DNA of 64,000 nt from JAEXNA01 sp037189585 (lineage in GTDB: Bacteria > Vulcanimicrobiota > Xenobia > Xenobiales > JADMJV01), in NCBI GenBank assembly GCA_037189585.1, contig JBBCJA010000034.1, positions 1 to 64,000 of the forward strand. Direction: 5' to 3'. The notes beneath the pieces are model-generated. The model did not search any database, was not told the DNA's origin, and worked only from the letters and a program-made list of their open reading frames with translations. Positions within the stretch are counted from its first letter, which is position 1, and each line of letters begins with the position of its first letter. Positions 60,824 to 64,000 of the stretch are shown here, in pieces. A program made the position numbers and the translations under genes.

Positions 60824-63318
60824 CGAACCCCGGCTGTCAGGCAGACGTGGATGAGCTTCCCGCCCGTCTCGCTCCATACCCAGTCGCCGTCACTGGTGGG
60901 GAGAGCCCGCCAGGTCCAACTGGTGAGCTCTTGAGCCAGACCAGGTTGCCGCTCTCCGAATTCTCGGGCCAAGATCTCGGCCGCGCGGGCGGGTTCGGCT
61001 GGAAAGTCCGGCCGCACTAAAACCGTGACATCCCCCTTGCCGTCGTGATGGATCTGAAGCTCTCCGTGGTAGGAGAGGCGTTCGGCCAGGCAGCGGTTGA
61101 GATCGAAATAGTGCAGGGAGCCTTGGCGCAAAGGGATCAGGTCGCTCTTCTTGCCCAGCAACTGAAAGCGAGGAGCCATTCGACCGCTCTCGGATGGTCG
61201 CGTGACCCAACGCCCGAGATCGCCGATGTCGTAGCGCCGGATCGTTTCGCCGCGATGGCCGATAGGGGAGAACACCAGTCGGCCGATGGCCTCCCCACTG
61301 ACCGGTCGGTCTTCACCAAGCTCGAGGATCTCGAGGTGCATGACTTCTTGGTGGAGGTAGTGCTCTCCAGGTCCGCAGTCCCAAGCCTGGTATCCCATCG
61401 GGCCGAGCTCGTTGGAGCCGTAAGCCGCCGAGCGGATGAGCTGGACGCCGAAACGCTCCTTGAGCCAGGCGATCTGGGCCGGATTGAGGTGGTCTCCACC
61501 AAAGAAGATTTTTTCCACCGGCCGGCTACGGGAGAGCCGTTCCTCTTGAGAGGTAAAGAGCTTGAGGATACTGGCGGGCATCCCCAGCAGAGTGTTCACC
61601 CGCAGGCTCTCCAAGCGAGTGGCGATGGCCTCGTAGTCCTCGTGCTGCCCTTCGGGAAACTGCAGAACCTGGAGGTCCTCCAGAATGGTGAAGAAGGAGA
61701 GAAACCCGCCGTAAAGCTTGCCCGAGGCGAACATGTTCATACAGCGATCCGTGCGTGGGTCAAGACCGGCCGCCAGCAGTCCGTCGGCGGCGTGGAGCAT
61801 GGTGTGGCGATAGTCCTCGTACTCGAAGACCGAATAGACGGGCTCGGCGCTACTGCCTCCGCTACGCACCAACAGTCCACGGTCGGCTTCCTTCATGTCG
61901 AGCCGCTGGAAGTCGTCGCGGTTGGTCACGGGATGGGCGGCGAGAGAGGGCGGCGCGAGCTTGAGGTATTGGCTGAAGTCGGTGGTGTCGGAGAGGGCCC
62001 GACCGGTGTCCACGCTGACCCTTCGGCTATAGCGACTCAAGGCGTAGACGCCGTCGTGAGGCTCTCCAAGATAGCCGCGCGCCATGCTCCCGGCGGGGCG
62101 CACCCGCTGAACACCGGCCACGAAGAACTGTTGGGAGAGCTCCGGATAGCGTTCGGGCGTGGCCAACAGACCGACCGTCTGGAGATACTCGCGCATGGGC
62201 CGGAGCGTCTCCACGATACGGTTCGCCGATAACGGTTTCAGCCAGATGGTGCGGTAGAGGGGCGAGGCCTGCAGAGGTGAGAGTGGCTCCACCAGGATGC
62301 GCCAGCCTCGGTCTTGACCTTCCAGGACTCGACGCCCGCCCTCCAGCGCTTCGATGCGGTGAACCTCGGTGACGGTGGTGATCTCCGCGGCGACCTCGGG
62401 AGGAGGAGCCAGAGAGGGCGTGGCCCGGCTGACCTTGTCGAGGATGGGGGCGAAGTGCTCGGCGAATCGGTGCAGCTCCTCGATGCTTTCCGTTTCGAAA
62501 TAGACCACCTGAGGGCTAGAGCAAGCTTGCTGCTCATTCCACACGCAGTCCGCGGCCAGCGCCTCCAACTCCACTTCGTTGTCGGCCCTTTCGGCCGCCA
62601 CGAAGGCAAACGAGATCTTGTGGCCCCAGGGGATGACTCGAGCTCGAGAGGGAGCGACCTCACGGACCGCGGCCACAGCGCTCTCGCCGCCCCAGACGGC
62701 GATCCCGTCAGCGCAACAGAGCAGCTTCTCGAGCTCGGCCTTCAAAGACGAGGAGAGCTCGGTGCAGTAGAGATAAGGAGCGATGGTGTGGCTGGGATCG
62801 CTTTCGGCCAGCGCCGCCAGCAGCCGGGCGCTGAATCCGTGGTCGTTGCGGCTGGTCTTCAAAACGTTGACGTTACCCGCCATCAAGCCTTCCATCACGC
62901 TCAAGAAGCCGACGGTGAGGGAGTTCCCCGAGGCGATGTGGACCAGGAGGCCCAGAGGCTGGTAGGCCTCGAAGAGGTTCTCTCGGTAGTCGAAGCGGCG
63001 AGGAAATCGACTGGCCGTCTCCCCCAGCTCCCGAGAGCGTTTTTGTCTTAAGGAGGCGGGTCGAAGGAAGTCGGCGATCAGCTCGAGCTTGGCCGCGAAG
63101 GTCTCTTCGGAGACGGTTCCCATCGCCACCGCGCGTTGCCGCAGCTCTTCTCGCAGTTCGGAGTCGTCACCCAGGCGCCGAGAGAGAGCGTTGCAGGCGC
63201 TCAACAAATTCTCCCATTCGAGGGGGCGGCTCAGAGCTTGCCCGACTTCGATTTCCAGATCGTCGAGACGAGTCCACAGGGGATCGGTGGTCAGGGGTCT
63301 CCCTTGCCAGACTTCCAT
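60820..63318 (-). CDS. LuxC-type acyl-CoA reductase fused to a PaaK-type adenylating domain, 832 aa
   Basis: Residues ~1-400 are a LuxC family acyl reductase: the nucleotide-binding VHIASGNSLTVGFLS (~126-140), MEGLMAGNVNVLKTS and the catalytic Cys266 in NEQQACSSPQVVYF. Residues ~405-832 form a CapK/PaaK-like domain with LLVRSGGSSAEPVYS (~470), FFGGDHLN, AAYGSNELGPMG (~640) and RRYDIGDLGRW. LuxC reduces an activated acyl group to the aldehyde; the fused ligase could load it. Each half is complete, so this is a real fusion and not an assembly join. Its start is 5 bp from the LuxE-like gene. Confidence 0.88.
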   Translation of the reverse strand: MEVWQGRPLTTDPLWTRLDDLEIEVGQALSRPLEWENLLSACNALSRRLGDDSELREELRQRAVAMGTVSEETFAAKLELIADFLRPASLRQKRSRELGETASRFPRRFDYRENLFEAYQPLGLLVHIASGNSLTVGFLSVMEGLMAGNVNVLKTSRNDHGFSARLLAALAESDPSHTIAPYLYCTELSSSLKAELEKLLCCADGIAVWGGESAVAAVREVAPSRARVIPWGHKISFAFVAAERADNEVELEALAADCVWNEQQACSSPQVVYFETESIEELHRFAEHFAPILDKVSRATPSLAPPPEVAAEITTVTEVHRIEALEGGRRVLEGQDRGWRILVEPLSPLQASPLYRTIWLKPLSANRIVETLRPMREYLQTVGLLATPERYPELSQQFFVAGVQRVRPAGSMARGYLGEPHDGVYALSRYSRRVSVDTGRALSDTTDFSQYLKLAPPSLAAHPVTNRDDFQRLDMKEADRGLLVRSGGSSAEPVYSVFEYEDYRHTMLHAADGLLAAGLDPRTDRCMNMFASGKLYGGFLSFFTILEDLQVLQFPEGQHEDYEAIATRLESLRVNTLLGMPASILKLFTSQEERLSRSRPVEKIFFGGDHLNPAQIAWLKERFGVQLIRSAAYGSNELGPMGYQAWDCGPGEHYLHQEVMHLEILELGEDRPVSGEAIGRLVFSPIGHRGETIRRYDIGDLGRWVTRPSESGRMAPRFQLLGKKSDLIPLRQGSLHYFDLNRCLAERLSYHGELQIHHDGKGDVTVLVRPDFPAEPARAAEILAREFGERQPGLAQELTSWTWRALPTSDGDWVWSETGGKLIHVCLTAGVR

Positions 63319-63323
63319 GGTGA

Positions 63324-64000
63324 TTAGCGCCCTTTCTGGAGGAGTTCAGCGGCCGCGACCGCGCAACTTCTGTTCTTTGAGACTCCGGCCCGCCCTCGAA
63401 TTCGAAAAAACTCGGTGGGCAGATCATCACCGGCTTCCTCGGGGGCGTGCAGCGAGGCCGCGTCGCCCATGGTCACGCTCAGGGCCGGGACGGAGGTGAT
63501 GTAAGGCGTGATGAACGAGAGAAACCCCACCTCCCCGTAAGGAAGCGGTTTCAAGCTCCGGTAGTCTCTCACGAAAGCCCGAGACCAAATCGGAACACGC
63601 ATCTCCTGATACTTGTCGGCGATGTACGGTATCGAGTGCTCGGTGGAGCCGTAGCCGTCGGTGATGCGGTCCGAAGCCAGTCCCAATCGTTCGGCGATCA
63701 GGTCATGGAACTCTCGACGGCCGATGGCTTTGCCGGTATGGCCTTTCCAGCCACCGGCGGTGAACACCAGTGAATCAGGATGGAGCTGAAGAGGGGGAAG
63801 TCCAAGATCGACCATCTGTTGGAGGGTGAAATAGAAAAAAGCCGGGATCCCCATGATCCGGACCGGCTCTTGTTGTTCGGCGAACCGCCGCAGGCGCTCC
63901 ACTGCTCCGAAAGCGTCGAAACGGTGGCCTTCCGTCCCTCCGGCCCAGCGCAAGGCATAGAAGGTCTCCTTGGCGGGGGCGAATGAGCAGAGGAAGTTGG
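63324..64000 (-). CDS. LuxE-type acyl-protein synthetase (partial, runs off right edge)
   Basis: About 225 codons of the C-terminal part are visible; the start lies beyond 64000. Recognisable LuxE features are FTAGGWKGHTGK, DRITDGYGSTEH and VPIWSRAFVRDYRSLKP. LuxE activates a fatty acid as the adenylate and transfers it to itself and then to LuxC. It is the upstream gene of the operon seen here, 5 bp before the LuxC fusion. Confidence 0.85.
   Translation of the reverse strand, partial: NFLCSFAPAKETFYALRWAGGTEGHRFDAFGAVERLRRFAEQQEPVRIMGIPAFFYFTLQQMVDLGLPPLQLHPDSLVFTAGGWKGHTGKAIGRREFHDLIAERLGLASDRITDGYGSTEHSIPYIADKYQEMRVPIWSRAFVRDYRSLKPLPYGEVGFLSFITPYITSVPALSVTMGDAASLHAPEEAGDDLPTEFFRIRGRAGVSKNRSCAVAAAELLQKGR

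Noticed and set aside
56803..64000. Bioluminescence operon
   Set aside because: LuxC/LuxE relatives are present, but there is no luciferase gene; such reductases occur in non-luminous bacteria.

Overview
The window comes from a GC-rich, Gram-negative-looking bacterium with a complex signalling style. It carries transmembrane Ser/Thr kinases, one with a PEGA domain outside the membrane, a WD40 propeller protein, an FHA-BTAD regulator, an ECF sigma/anti-sigma pair, a PilZ protein, several lipoproteins, toxin-antitoxin pairs and many fusion or accessory genes. I saw no tRNA, rRNA, CRISPR array or intact transposase. The lineage cannot be fixed from sequence alone. The content would suit a large-genome predatory, multicellular or host-associated lineage (Myxococcota-like or a little-cultured phylum), but that is inference.

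Layout. 1-4.8 kb: a minus-strand operon with a DUF6941-like protein followed by a giant disordered repeat protein (at least 1472 codons) that runs off the left edge. 4.9-6.3 kb: a bacterial annexin-repeat protein that also has a NolX/HrpF-like EF-hand-type module. 6.5-12.75 kb: WD40 protein, two membrane Ser/Thr kinases and a divergent FHA-BTAD regulator. 12.8-15.7 kb: a TerC-CBS-PTS EIIA triple fusion and a double universal stress protein. 15.8-19.9 kb: an island of likely exported or effector-like proteins (two HExxH proteins, an alpha/beta hydrolase, a Gly/Met/Cys-rich protein). 20.1-24.4 kb: a KdpDE-type two-component system next to a CPA2 antiporter. 24.4-27.5 kb: a methyltransferase and an M29 aminopeptidase separated by twelve copies of a 41-bp tandem repeat. 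27.5-35 kb: a broken toxin-antitoxin pair, a duplicated lipoprotein leader, a secreted atypical-kinase-like protein, a lipoprotein, an unknown 539-aa protein, an MFS transporter and two decayed genes.

35.0-45.1 kb holds a MoxR/vWA gene set of six tightly coupled genes: MoxR ATPase, two unknown partners, a metallopeptidase-vWA fusion, a 205-aa partner and a PaaK/CapK-type adenylating enzyme. It is interrupted by about 2.5 kb of inserted DNA carrying a Uma2 nuclease and a 94-bp duplicated piece of that gene. 45.1-52.7 kb: a lysine-rich repeat protein, a glycoside-hydrolase lipoprotein, sigma/anti-sigma, PilZ, two unknown proteins, a small secreted-type protein and a thioesterase. 52.7-54.4 kb is a stretch of frame-disrupted coding remnants, followed by an intact Phd/VapC pair whose promoter appears nearly leaderless. 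55.6-56.8 kb: an alpha/beta hydrolase.

56.8-64.0 kb: a translationally coupled minus-strand operon of LuxE-type acyl-protein synthetase (partial), a LuxC::PaaK-type fusion, an MFS exporter, a PaaK-type ligase and an RsbW-ATPase/GNAT fusion. It looks like an uncharacterised acyl-reduction and export pathway. Together with the 43.7-kb ligase, four adenylating enzymes of the PaaK/LuxE class lie within 20 kb. The best candidates for undescribed biology are the annexin/NolX protein, the giant RGD-repeat protein, the MoxR/vWA/ligase operon and the LuxE-LuxC::PaaK operon.
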